64,000 nucleotides of DNA, taken from positions 1 through 64,000 of the forward strand of contig NZ_SJPO01000004.1 in NCBI RefSeq assembly GCF_007859935.1, read 5' to 3'. The position numbers and the translations under genes were made by a program. Shown piece by piece: positions 45,697 through 53,803 of the stretch (positions within the stretch are counted from its first letter, which is position 1; each line of letters starts with the position of its first letter). The notes under the pieces are model-generated. The model was not told the DNA's origin and made no database searches. It saw only the letters and a list, made by a program, of their open reading frames with translations. Source of the stretch: Posidoniimonas polymericola. Lineage in GTDB: Bacteria > Planctomycetota > Planctomycetia > Pirellulales > Lacipirellulaceae.

Positions 45697-46779
45697 ATGG
45701 CCGAGCAATCCGGCGACAAGACGTTCGACGCCACCCCGCACCGGCGCCAGCAGGCGCGCGAGAAGGGGCAGGTCGCGTACAGCCAGGACCTCGGCTCGGC
45801 CGCCCTCCTGGTCGCGGCGGCGCTGATCATGATGTCGCTCGGCGGCCGCGTCGCCGAGGCCGCCGCCAAGATGCTCCACCGCCAGCTCGGCGAGGTCGGC
45901 GTGCTGCACGCCAATCCCCAGGCGATGATCGACCAGTCGATGGAGATCGGCGCCGCGATCGGCATGACCCTGCTGCCGGTGTTCGGTTTGCTGATGCTGT
46001 CGTCGATCGCGTCGAGCGTGTTCCAGACCGGCCTGCTGTTTGTCCCCAACCGGCTGGCCCCCGATCTGTCGCGGCTCAGCCTGCTGCAGGGGGTCAAGCG
46101 GATCCTCTCGCTGCAGGGCGTGATGCGGCTGGGGTTCGGCATGTTCAAGGTGGCGATCGTCTCGACCGTGAGCACCGCGGTCGTGCTGGCGCGGTCCGAG
46201 GAGATCCTCAACGCCGGCGCGCTGTCGATCGGCGGCCTCGCCATCCTAACCGGCGACGTCGTGACGCAGTCGCTGCTGTGGGTCGGCATTGCGCTGCTGG
46301 TCCTGGCGCTGGCCGACTTCGCCTTCCAGAAATGGAAGCACGAGCAGGACCTGAAGATGACGCACCAGGAGGTCAAGGAGGAGATGAAAAACCTGCAGGG
46401 CGACCCGCAGGTGATCGCCCGGCGGAAGCAGGTGCAGCGGCAGATGGCCCTCAACCGGATGGGCCAGGAGGTGCCGCAGGCGGATGTCGTGGTGACCAAC
46501 CCGACCGAGCTGGCGGTCGCCCTCCGCTACGACCCCGACCGCATGGCGGCGCCAATCGTGGTGGCCAAGGGCGCCGGCGTCATCGCCCAGCGGATCCGCC
46601 GCCTGGCGCTGGAGAACAACGTGCCGATCGTCGAGCGCAAGCCGCTCGCCCAGCTGCTCTACAAAGAGGTCAAGCTCAACCACCCCGTGCCCGACAACAG
46701 CTACGCCGCCGTCGCCGAGGTGCTGGCTTATGTCTACCAGCTGAAGGGCAAGAAGGCGCCGCAGCCGCGCGCGGCGTAG
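45697..46779 (+). CDS. flhB: Flagellar export switch protein FlhB
   Basis: A 360-residue protein with four helices (about residues 32-205) and a cytoplasmic domain that sets export specificity with FliK. Family blocks include KTFDATPHRRQQAREKGQVA at the N-terminus and KMTHQEVKEEMKNLQGDP before the cleavage site. The autocleavage site reads N268-P269-T270-E271 (VVTNPTELAVAL) where NPTH is the rule; Asn and Pro are kept but His is replaced. It is the last gene of the cluster; flhA does not follow. Confidence 0.94.
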   Translation: MAEQSGDKTFDATPHRRQQAREKGQVAYSQDLGSAALLVAAALIMMSLGGRVAEAAAKMLHRQLGEVGVLHANPQAMIDQSMEIGAAIGMTLLPVFGLLMLSSIASSVFQTGLLFVPNRLAPDLSRLSLLQGVKRILSLQGVMRLGFGMFKVAIVSTVSTAVVLARSEEILNAGALSIGGLAILTGDVVTQSLLWVGIALLVLALADFAFQKWKHEQDLKMTHQEVKEEMKNLQGDPQVIARRKQVQRQMALNRMGQEVPQADVVVTNPTELAVALRYDPDRMAAPIVVAKGAGVIAQRIRRLALENNVPIVERKPLAQLLYKEVKLNHPVPDNSYAAVAEVLAYVYQLKGKKAPQPRAA

Positions 46780-47157
46780 GTGACTAAGGCTCGATGTCTC
46801 GTCCCGATGTTCTTGCCCACGCCACAAGCGTTCGGCGTAGCCCGCCGCGGCTGGTATTGGAAAGAGGGAGCAACTGCTGAGGCTGGGAACAGCTCGGCGA
46901 GTTAGCGGCGGGGCTAGCTTCGGTCGGTAGGTCCAACTTCGGCATGCATGCGGCCGACCGCTTGGGGACCACTGCAAGTCGCGTCGTCTTCTGATCGTAT
47001 GAAGCCCTGCCCCCCTGGTGAGGATTGAGGCAAGATCCAGCCCGCTCCGGAGATCGAAATCCAAGTGCACCCTTCAAAAGTAAGTCAATCGGGCAATGCT
47101 TCACCCCTGGTGAGGAATGGGGCATAATCTAGGCCCATTCCGAAGATCGACATCCAA
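46780..47157. other. Intergenic stretch with duplicated leader sequence
   Basis: This region between flhB and the His-rich gene is AT-richer than its surroundings and holds no supported gene. A 56-57-nt sequence is repeated at 47012-47067 and 47104-47160 and ends at the start codon of the next gene. Confidence 0.6.
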
Positions 47158-47160
47158 ATG
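47012..47160 (+). repeat. Imperfect 56-nt direct repeat upstream of the His-rich gene
   Basis: Copies at 47012-47067 and 47104-47160 start with CCCCTGGTGAGGA and end in GTG and ATG respectively, the ATG being the start of the next gene. They agree at roughly four in five positions with one gap. In the second copy AATGGG and CCCATT (about 47116-47139) form an operator-like dyad around TAATCT. A duplicated regulatory site is plausible. Confidence 0.6.
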
Positions 47161-47637
47161 CCCGCCGGACGCGTTAATCAAACGACTTGCCTGCTGCTCT
47201 CGCTGGTGTACCTGGCGGTTGGGCTGACTGGCGATGCGCTACATCCACTCGCAGACAAGTTAGCAACGAGCGAGGGGCATGCCGAATCGCACGGCCACAA
47301 TCACCCACACGGCTATTTTCACTGCCACTCGCCAGATAACCACTGGCACTTCCACAGCGCCGCGCAGGATCAGCCGATCGGGATCGCGCAGGAAGGCCGT
47401 GTTCCCGAGGTAGCCGGCCACAACGTATTGCGTGGAGCGGGTGCAACACACCAACCGCACGCGTGCCACCTCCTGTCGCTTAGTTCTACACTCAAGATCG
47501 GGTACAACCCGTGGAGCACCCGTTTCCTAAGCCCTCGGGTCCTTTCCACGTGTCAAGACCGATCGACTCTCCGTCGGCGCCAACAGTCGCTCCGTTTGCG
47601 ATTTCCTCGCGGCCCACCCTCTTTGGCTCTCGCGTAG
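47158..47637 (+). CDS. His-rich exported protein, putative metal binding
   Basis: A 159-residue protein. A signal or anchor helix at residues 9-28 (CLLLSLVYLAVGLTGDALHP) is followed by a His cluster at about 40-67 (SHGHNHPHGYFHCHS, then NHWHFHS), which strongly suggests Zn, Ni or Cu binding outside the membrane. The last 50 residues are basic and unremarkable. The second copy of the duplicated leader ends at its ATG. Two secreted proteins with His-containing motifs lie downstream, so a metal-linked cluster is inferred. I do not recognise a named family; the His block resembles small metal-locus proteins in planctomycetes and cyanobacteria. Confidence 0.55.
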   Translation: MPAGRVNQTTCLLLSLVYLAVGLTGDALHPLADKLATSEGHAESHGHNHPHGYFHCHSPDNHWHFHSAAQDQPIGIAQEGRVPEVAGHNVLRGAGATHQPHACHLLSLSSTLKIGYNPWSTRFLSPRVLSTCQDRSTLRRRQQSLRLRFPRGPPSLALA

Positions 47638-47722
47638 ATCCTCTCATCTTGCATTGACCGACCCTCTCGGCGCGTGCGCGCAGCGGGTCCGGGGCATTTA
47701 GATTTGGCCGAGGTGCGTTTGC

Positions 47723-48469
47723 ATGGGCGTCCGCCGCTGCGCAATGACGCTGGTTGAGTTGCTGGTTGTCATCGCCATCATCGCTGCACTTGTGGCGTTG
47801 CTGCTTCCCGCCGTGCAGGCCGCCCGCGGGGCCGCCCGCCGGTCACAGTGCGCAAACAACATGAGGCAGCTGGGGCTGGCGATCCATCAGTACGCCTCCA
47901 CTCACAAGGGGCGTTTCCCGTTGATGGCGTACCACAACCAGTCGAGCTCGCCGTCGCTGCAAGAACAGAAGTCGTGGATTAGTACGTTGTCGCCCTACGC
48001 AGAGAAAGTCGACGAGCTGCGGCTCTGCCCGGACGACCTTGAGCGGCGCGAACAGGTGTTCGACACGGCCACCAGCTACGCCATGAACGGCTACCTGCGA
48101 GAGGCTGACGACATCGACACCTCGGGCCTGCCGCCTGCCTTGGCCGCCGCTGTTGCCGCTAGGAACGACGGCCTGGTGCCTGAGCTCTACGACCTCCTGA
48201 AGACCCACGCGACGATCGTGATGTTCGAGGGGACCGCCGCCCGGTTAGGTGTGCACTACGACCACGTGCACAGCTACCTGTGGTTCGCGGAAGAGAACCT
48301 TCGCAACAAACTCGTGGTTGACGCGGTGACCGCCGAGGTGGCGACCGACCGTCACACCGGTCAAGTTGCGAACTACTTGTACGCCGATGGGCACGTGGAC
48401 GCGCTCCCGGCTGAGACGATTGTCGAGTGGTGCCGTTCGGGCGAGAACTTTGCCCGACCGCCGCAGTAG
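47723..48469 (+). CDS. DUF1559-like protein with pseudopilin N-terminus
   Basis: A 248-residue protein. The N-terminus [20 protein letters not shown] is a prepilin-peptidase-type helix, followed by the DUF1559 hallmark [20 protein letters not shown] with [14 protein letters not shown]. The C-terminal H[12 protein letters not shown] block (about 215-232) is the usual DUF1559/H-X9-DG end. It is shorter than standard DUF1559 proteins (300-400 residues). It probably forms part of a type II/IV pilus-like assembly in the envelope. It is flanked by the His-rich gene and PEP-CTERM genes. Confidence 0.82.
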   Translation: MGVRRCAMTLVELLVVIAIIAALVALLLPAVQAARGAARRSQCANNMRQLGLAIHQYASTHKGRFPLMAYHNQSSSPSLQEQKSWISTLSPYAEKVDELRLCPDDLERREQVFDTATSYAMNGYLREADDIDTSGLPPALAAAVAARNDGLVPELYDLLKTHATIVMFEGTAARLGVHYDHVHSYLWFAEENLRNKLVVDAVTAEVATDRHTGQVANYLYADGHVDALPAETIVEWCRSGENFARPPQ

Positions 48470-48549
48470 CTTCTGCAACTCGACGCTCCGCGCCACGCCT
48501 GGAGCTGTGGCTCGCTATACCTCATAGATCTAACCTTGGAGATACTCCC

Positions 48550-49374
48550 ATGAGACGATTCCACCTACAACACGCCGTCGCCTGCGTGCTCGCTGCCGCC
48601 GTTGCCGCCGGTAGTTCAACCGCCTACGGGCACGGAGGGGGCGGCGACATCGCCCTCTTCGCGACCGACGGGCAGGCGGACCTTGGCTTCGCCATCCTCG
48701 ACGACGACGATGACCTGCAGGTAGTGTTCGACCCCGACGAAAATGTCTTCCTCTCGGTTCTACTTCCGCAGGCGCCTAATCCGGTCGTCCCTTGGGATTT
48801 TGGGTCGCCCGAGCCGGGGCTCGACGCGAACGAGGGCTCGCTGCCGCCAAGCGCCGAGATCGTTATGAACCTGATCGAGCTACAGTACTGGAATGGCGCC
48901 GGGCCGATGAGTTTCTCGTCACTTACCGGAGTCAGCGGCGGGGTTGCGCCCCAGCCGCTGCAGTCGTTCCCCGACGGCGGGTTCCATTCCCACCCGCTCT
49001 TTGGAGTTGAGGGAGCAGGCGCCGCGCCGCCGGCAGGCGTCTACGTCGGCAAACTGACCGTGAGCGTCGAAGGGCTGAGCGACTCGGACCCCTACTACAT
49101 GGTCTCGCTAATCTCGGACAGCGTCACCGCAATCACCGACGAGGACCACCGCATCGAAGCCGCAGAGGCCATCGGTGCGCTGGTCCGCAACTACGCCGCG
49201 GATCCACTCGCTAGCCCAACTCCTGTCTACGAAGGGGTGGACTTCACCTACTACGCCGAGGCGGTGATGCACGTGCGCGGCATGGCGTCCGTTCCGGAGC
49301 CGGCTAGTGGCGTACTAGTCGCGCTCTGCCTGGCGTTCGGCGCCGCGGCCCGCGTTCAGCGAAGCTCGTTCTAG
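48550..49374 (+). CDS. PEP-CTERM surface protein, possible metal-linked
   Basis: A 274-residue secreted protein with signal peptide (1-26, ending STAYG/H). The mature start is HGGGGDIALFATDGQADLGF, followed by an acidic DDDDDLQ stretch. A segment GGFHSHPLFGVEG precedes the line AGVYVGKLTVSVEGLSDSDPY. The C-terminus VPEPASGVLVALCLAFGAAARVQRS is a PEP-CTERM signal. The pattern F/H-x-H-P...GVY...GL-x-SDP recalls the all3515-type zinc-repressed PEP-CTERM proteins of cyanobacteria, from memory only. GGAG at 48538-48541 supports the ATG at 48550. Confidence 0.72.
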   Translation: MRRFHLQHAVACVLAAAVAAGSSTAYGHGGGGDIALFATDGQADLGFAILDDDDDLQVVFDPDENVFLSVLLPQAPNPVVPWDFGSPEPGLDANEGSLPPSAEIVMNLIELQYWNGAGPMSFSSLTGVSGGVAPQPLQSFPDGGFHSHPLFGVEGAGAAPPAGVYVGKLTVSVEGLSDSDPYYMVSLISDSVTAITDEDHRIEAAEAIGALVRNYAADPLASPTPVYEGVDFTYYAEAVMHVRGMASVPEPASGVLVALCLAFGAAARVQRSSF

Positions 49375-49396
49375 CTACCCCTAAGCCGAGTAACGC

Positions 49397-49420
49397 ACCG
49401 CCGGGGTCCGCCCCGGCGGT
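49397..49420. terminator. Strong 10-bp hairpin between the two PEP-CTERM genes
   Basis: ACCGCCGGGG (49397-49406), TCCG, CCCCGGCGGT (49411-49420): a perfect 10-bp GC-rich stem with a tetraloop, 23 nt after the stop and 29 nt before the next start. It could attenuate the second gene or stabilise the first part of the transcript. Confidence 0.6.
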
Positions 49421-49449
49421 GTTCTCGGCGCTTCCCAAGGCATGTTCCT

Positions 49450-50430
49450 ATGACGCACCGAATCGCAAGAGTAGCGCTCCCGCTGCTCATCTGCGCCACG
49501 CTACTGTGCCACTCCGCAATGGCGCACAAGGGCGGCATCATTGTGCAGCAGATCGATGGCCGCTTGGTTACCGGCTACGACGACGAGACAAGCGGTTTGC
49601 AGACCATCGGCGACCGCGCGTTCGCGTTGCTTTTCCCTTCCTCCCTCGCAAACGACGTCCCATCGTTCTTGTCGTTCGCGCAGGCCCCAAGCGGTAGTGC
49701 GTCGCTGCCGGTGGGGTCGAACCTCTACTGGGACTTCCTGCCTATGCACTTCGACGGAGTGACATCAAACCTGATGTTTTGGGACGCATCGGGCGGTCAA
49801 CCCGAAGACGTTCACTTCTCGCCAGCGCCGCAAACCGACACCACACTGACGTTGTACACGCAGGGATTTACGGATAACGCCAGCGTCGACGGCGCCGCGG
49901 CGATGGTGCGGGGCAAGCGGCTGGGGGTCACCACCGCCGACAACCTTGCCCTGCACGCCCACCGATGGTTCTTTATGGACTCGCAGACATCGACCCCCGA
50001 GGGCATCTACCTCATTGCGATGCAGGTGAGGGCAGACGGGTTCGCCAGCTCGGAGCCGTTCTTCGTCGCCGCGGCCACGAGTTCAATCCCCGCGAGCGTA
50101 CTGGACGATGTCGCCCTGCCCTGGGTAGCCGAGCACGTCGACGATCTGCTGCTCGAGGGCGACTTCAACTTCGACGGCGAGGTTGATTCGTGGGACTACA
50201 TGCTCTGGCGCCAGCAGTTCGGATCATCGGGCGACTTCGCCATCGGCAACGGCAGCGCCAATGGGAACTACGACGGCGTCGTCGACGCAGCAGACTACAC
50301 CGTGTGGCGGGATCAGATGGCGAACGTCGCATTGCTGGTGAGCTATTCGACGCCCGAGCCGACAGGCGTTGCGTTGCTTGTTCTCGCTGCGTTCGTTTGC
50401 ACCGCGCCCGCACGTCGTTTGAATCATTGA
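49450..50430 (+). CDS. PEP-CTERM protein with dockerin-like repeats, possible metal-linked
   Basis: A 326-residue secreted protein with a signal peptide (1-24, ending SAMA). The mature protein starts HKGGIIVQQIDGRLVTGYDD, again an early His. A central motif LHAHRWFFMDSQTSTPEGIY, then VRADGFASSEPFF, parallels the GGFHSHPLF...GVY...SDP pattern of the upstream gene, so the two are distant paralogs. Two dockerin-type I-like repeats follow (DFNFDGEVDSWDYMLWRQQF and GNYDGVVDAADYTVWRDQ), calcium-binding in form. The end YSTPEPTGVALLVLAAF with Arg-Arg is a PEP-CTERM signal. Confidence 0.75.
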   Translation: MTHRIARVALPLLICATLLCHSAMAHKGGIIVQQIDGRLVTGYDDETSGLQTIGDRAFALLFPSSLANDVPSFLSFAQAPSGSASLPVGSNLYWDFLPMHFDGVTSNLMFWDASGGQPEDVHFSPAPQTDTTLTLYTQGFTDNASVDGAAAMVRGKRLGVTTADNLALHAHRWFFMDSQTSTPEGIYLIAMQVRADGFASSEPFFVAAATSSIPASVLDDVALPWVAEHVDDLLLEGDFNFDGEVDSWDYMLWRQQFGSSGDFAIGNGSANGNYDGVVDAADYTVWRDQMANVALLVSYSTPEPTGVALLVLAAFVCTAPARRLNH

Positions 50431-50579
50431 GGCGCCCGACACCTCTTCTGAGGCTCGCGCTCGTTCAGCTGGCTGTGTCAAGTGGCCGCCGATTCTCCCC
50501 TCACAAGGGGGTAGTAGACTAGCTTGTGACAAGAATTGCGGATGTTCCAGCCGACAGCCCGACCGTCGATTCGATGCGG

Positions 50580-50593
50580 TTCGCTGCAGCGAA
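50580..50593. repeat. 14-bp perfect palindrome
   Basis: TTCGCTGCAGCGAA is a complete palindrome without loop, the form typical of a repressor operator. It lies in a gene-free region about 150 nt after the stop of the dockerin-type protein. Confidence 0.4.
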
Positions 50594-50866
50594 TAACGAT
50601 AACCTTTCCCGGAGCGTGTCGATCAGCTGTTGAAATACTGAATCAACGCATCGCTCGGATGGGCGAGAGCGTCCCAATTCACATCGGTTGCATCGTCCGC
50701 TGCGCCGGAGAGAATCCCCGACCCCGCTGAGGTTGTCACAACCGCAACTGGCGTCTCCGTGCCTCAAGCTCCCAACCGGCGCCGCACGTTTCAGCGACGG
50801 TTGCCCTTCAACGGGCGGCGCCTCTCAGGCCCGCGGCGCTGACCTGCGGCAGGCAAGCAAGTTCGA

Positions 50867-50887
50867 GGCGCCAGTAGTAATGGCGCC
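50867..50887. repeat. 7-bp hairpin GGCGCCA/TGGCGCC
   Basis: GGCGCCA (50867-50873) and TGGCGCC (50881-50887) enclose GTAGTAA. It is isolated in the gene-free stretch and may be a small RNA terminator or a dispersed palindrome. Confidence 0.4.
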
Positions 50888-51176
50888 GAGCAACCCCTGA
50901 TTCTTTAAGAAGTCCGCCCCGGCCCGTGGTAGACTAAGGGGTTCGCCGGTTGGCTCGTGGGCGTGATGGGCTGAGCTTGCGTAGGGTGGGACGCGATTAG
51001 TGGGGCCAGAGTCTTGTGGGTTCGCGTGGTGCTTGGACAGAACTCCCAGGCGCGTCCACAGCGGCGAATCCGCAACCCGCTACCAGGAAAGGAGTTGTGG
51101 CAATTCCTTGATGACGGGCGTGGGGGTTTTGTCCCCTTCGGTCGAATAATCGGACTAAACAGTCGCCGCGACTCGC

Positions 51177-51830
51177 TCAGGCCGCCCGGCGGACGTCGTC
51201 GAACAGCCGCTCGAGTCCGCGGCGGCTTTTGCCCCAGTCGAAGTACTGCCCCTCGATCTTAGTCGCCGCCGTGACCAGGCTGCCGCCGTTAGCCGCCGAC
51301 ACCGTAATCAGCAGCTTGCCAGCCAGGGCCCAAATGTCAGACGGGAAGGTCGCCACCAGGGTGCACGCGTCGTCCCCCTGCTCGACGGCCTCGAGCTCCT
51401 GGCCACGCTCGGCAAGGGAACAAAGCACGCGCACGATAACCTCGCCGGGTGGGATTGCGACCGCCTGCTGCTGCTCCTTGCCGGTCTTCACGCCCCAGCG
51501 GGCGTACATCGGCTGTACCAGGCCAGCGAGCTTATCGAGCGGCACCGGGATCGACATGACCGTCGCGGCGACCGAAAGGAACTCCTCGCCCGACATGCGT
51601 TTGGAACTGCGGGCGGAGCTCGCCTGGATACGGGCGCGGACCTCGGGGACCGAGGCGATGCGATCGAATTTGATTTCCTGCCGCCAGCTAGCGTCGGCCG
51701 GGGCCGGCGCGGGCCCGGCCAGGGGCTGGCCACAACTTGCGCAGAACTTGTTCTCCGCGGGCTGGCCGCAGTGCGAACAGAACTTCTGCGCGGGTGTTTG
51801 ATTGGCGAATGAGAGCGGGTCACGGTCCAT
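51177..51830 (-). CDS. Protein with double zinc ribbon, unknown function
   Basis: A 217-residue cytoplasmic protein beginning at ATG 51830 (MDRDPLSFAN). Two CxxC pairs are close together: FCSHCGQPAENKFCASCG, a zinc-ribbon. After a Pro/Ala linker comes a mixed alpha/beta domain of about 150 residues with repeated Leu/Val strands (EVIVRVLCSLAERGQ, then GDDACTLVATFPSDIWALAG), which looks like a bacterial PH-like or START-like fold but is not identifiable by eye. The frame continues upstream to 52148 through non-coding-looking sequence, so the longer start is rejected. Confidence 0.72.
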   Translation of the reverse strand: MDRDPLSFANQTPAQKFCSHCGQPAENKFCASCGQPLAGPAPAPADASWRQEIKFDRIASVPEVRARIQASSARSSKRMSGEEFLSVAATVMSIPVPLDKLAGLVQPMYARWGVKTGKEQQQAVAIPPGEVIVRVLCSLAERGQELEAVEQGDDACTLVATFPSDIWALAGKLLITVSAANGGSLVTAATKIEGQYFDWGKSRRGLERLFDDVRRAA

Positions 51831-51925
51831 GCTAGCGTCCTCGCTGCGGTCGGTCGGCGTCCGCTTACCTAGATCGGTTGTGGACTGCGTGCAACTGCAA
51901 CGAGAGCCGGTAGCCCCCAGGAGAA

Positions 51926-52828
51926 CTAGTCGACGATCACCGTGCCGGACTGCGCGGTCAGGGCCCGGAACGCGTCGGCCAGGCGGGCGCACATCGGACC
52001 CGGTTCGCCATCGCCGATGGGGCAGCCGTCGATCGCCAGCACCGGGGCCAGCTCGCCCATGGTGCCGGTGCAGAACACCTCGTCGGCGCGGAGGAATTCG
52101 GGGACGCTGATGTCGCGGACCTCGGCGGGGATGGAGAGCTGATCGCACAGCTCGAGGACCACCGAGCGGGTGATCCCCTCCGGGCAGGCGACCGTCCGCG
52201 GGGTCAGCACGCGGCCGGCGTCGACGGCGAACAGGTGGGTGGCGTTCGTTTCGGCGACGAAGCCACGCGGGTCGAGCATCAGGGCGTCGTCGGCCCCGGC
52301 GGCCGTGGCGTGGATCTTGGCGAGGATTGAGTTGAGGAGGTTGTTGTGGTGGATCTTGGGGTCGAGCACGTCGGGCGCCGGGCGGCGGTACGAGGAGGTC
52401 GCCAGCTTGACGCCCGACTTGTCGTACACGGGCGGCTTGAACTCGGCGAGCACGATCAGGGTCGGGCCCGCCTGGTTGAGCCGCGGGTCCATGCCGCTGG
52501 TGATCTTCACCCCGCGGGTCAGCGTGAGCCGGATGTGCACGCCGTCGCGCATGTTGTTGGCTTCGAGCGTGCGGCGGATCTCGCTCGTGATGTGCTCGTG
52601 CGTGGGGATCTCGCGGAAGGCGAGCGCCTTGGCGGAGTGGGCCAGGCGGTCGAGGTGCTCCTCGAGCCGGAAGATCCGCCCGTCGTACAGCCTAAGCCCC
52701 TCCCACACCGCGTCCCCACCTTGGACGACCGAGTCGAACGGGCTGACGCCGGCCTGGTCGCGGTGCTTGAGGTCGCCGTTGATGTTGATGATCAGGTCGG
52801 CGTTTCGCTCGTCGTACTTCTGCAGCAT
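51926..52828 (-). CDS. Class IV aminotransferase (branched-chain/D-amino acid type)
   Basis: A 300-residue fold-type IV PLP enzyme. Motifs: SVVQGGDAVWEGLRLYDGR around the substrate site; Lys158 in DPKIHHNNLLNSILAK, the expected PLP Lys; Glu193 in GFVAETNATHLFAV; and TGTMGELAPVLAIDG for the phosphate group. It would transaminate a branched-chain or related amino acid. It is about the length of IlvE and D-amino acid aminotransferase, so the substrate is open. The start is ATG 52828; its upstream neighbour, the sulfotransferase-like gene, is 30 nt away and transcribed the same way. Confidence 0.88.
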   Translation of the reverse strand: MLQKYDERNADLIININGDLKHRDQAGVSPFDSVVQGGDAVWEGLRLYDGRIFRLEEHLDRLAHSAKALAFREIPTHEHITSEIRRTLEANNMRDGVHIRLTLTRGVKITSGMDPRLNQAGPTLIVLAEFKPPVYDKSGVKLATSSYRRPAPDVLDPKIHHNNLLNSILAKIHATAAGADDALMLDPRGFVAETNATHLFAVDAGRVLTPRTVACPEGITRSVVLELCDQLSIPAEVRDISVPEFLRADEVFCTGTMGELAPVLAIDGCPIGDGEPGPMCARLADAFRALTAQSGTVIVD

Positions 52829-52858
52829 GGGGTCGTGCGGGTTCGTGGCGGGGATTGT

Positions 52859-53653
52859 TTAGCAGCCGGCGGTGGGGCAGGTCAGCTTCGCGGCGGCGAG
52901 CTGGTCGTAGATTTCTTGGCACTGCTTGAGAAGGTCCTGCATTTCCGCAGGCAGATCGCCCTCGCGGGGGCGGTGCGTGTCGAAACCGGTCGACTTCCAG
53001 ACGTTGTCGTACCAGTGCTTGGCCCACACGCCGTCGGTGTCGTGGGGACCGGGCCGCCAGCTCAGCATCGCGGGGTCGAACGGCACGCCGACCCGCTCGC
53101 ACACCTGGCGGAGCATCGCCTCGGGGTTCTGCAGCAGGTCCCGGCTGTCGATCACCACCGGCGGATGGCCGGTGCGGTCGAGCTCGCGTTGGAAAAGCAG
53201 GAGCTGCTGGGGCAGGCCTGTTTCCTCGAGCGAGGGAGACTCGAACACCTTGGTCAGCGACAGCAGCATCTCGCGCGGGTCGCGGATCAAGAGCAGGTTG
53301 GTGAGTTGGTCGGTCCACTCGACCGGCATGCCGGGCAGCAGGTGGTGGGCCATGTGCTTCTGGTAGAAGATCGACTTGCCGGCCGGCGTCGGCCCGGTCA
53401 GCCAGGCGAGCACCTCGGGGAGCTGGCCCTCGTGCACCTCGACCACCTCTTGCCAGCCCGGGTGGTGCGTGATGCCGGTCTGCAACAGGTAGTAGGCGTA
53501 GAGCGGCTCGTCGCAGACCACGGTGTCCTGGCGGGCGCCCCAGGATCGCATCAGCGCGGTCGAGATGTTCCGCGGCCCGGACCACATCGCGATACGATGG
53601 GGCGCCGCGGGTTGAGTTTCCGGATCACCGGAGGGGTACTTGGTGGTTTGCAT
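52859..53653 (-). CDS. Sulfotransferase-like P-loop protein
   Basis: A 264-residue protein. The N-terminal P-loop-like MWSGPRNISTALMRSWGAR (about 23-41) resembles the 5'-phosphosulfate loop of sulfotransferases. LLLIRDPREMLLSLTKVFE (about 119-137) resembles the 3'-phosphate site (R-D-P-R), and a Ser follows downstream. The end is Cys-containing (TCPTAGC). Its gene runs 30 nt upstream of the class IV aminotransferase on the same strand; plants have fused proteins of this composition (aminotransferase-like with an N-terminal P-loop domain), so a shared function is possible. The acceptor is unknown. Confidence 0.78.
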   Translation of the reverse strand: MQTTKYPSGDPETQPAAPHRIAMWSGPRNISTALMRSWGARQDTVVCDEPLYAYYLLQTGITHHPGWQEVVEVHEGQLPEVLAWLTGPTPAGKSIFYQKHMAHHLLPGMPVEWTDQLTNLLLIRDPREMLLSLTKVFESPSLEETGLPQQLLLFQRELDRTGHPPVVIDSRDLLQNPEAMLRQVCERVGVPFDPAMLSWRPGPHDTDGVWAKHWYDNVWKSTGFDTHRPREGDLPAEMQDLLKQCQEIYDQLAAAKLTCPTAGC

Positions 53654-53803
53654 GCCACCAATCTACCGGGGAAGTCCCCGCCGCACGAGCGGCGCCTTGA
53701 ACTGAGCCGCCCCGCCTGTTACCGAAGAGGGGCGCCGGCGGCCCCCACGCAGTCCGCCGCGGCCGAACACGAGTTCCGCCCCGCCGATTCGCAAAGGAGT
53801 TGT

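Larger units (their letters stand above)
50431..51176. other. 746-nt stretch without a supported gene
   Basis: No frame gives a convincing protein on either strand. Palindromes stand out: TTCGCTGCAGCGAA at 50580-50593 and the hairpin GGCGCCA-N7-TGGCGCC at 50867-50887. The first lies next to ATAACGATAACC, an AT-rich spot in an otherwise GC-rich segment. It may contain a small RNA, operators or decayed genes. Confidence 0.45.

Noticed and set aside
51177-52148. Longer start of the zinc-ribbon protein
   Set aside because: The added residues are Arg-rich and cross the 3' end of the aminotransferase gene; ATG 51830 gives a natural start.
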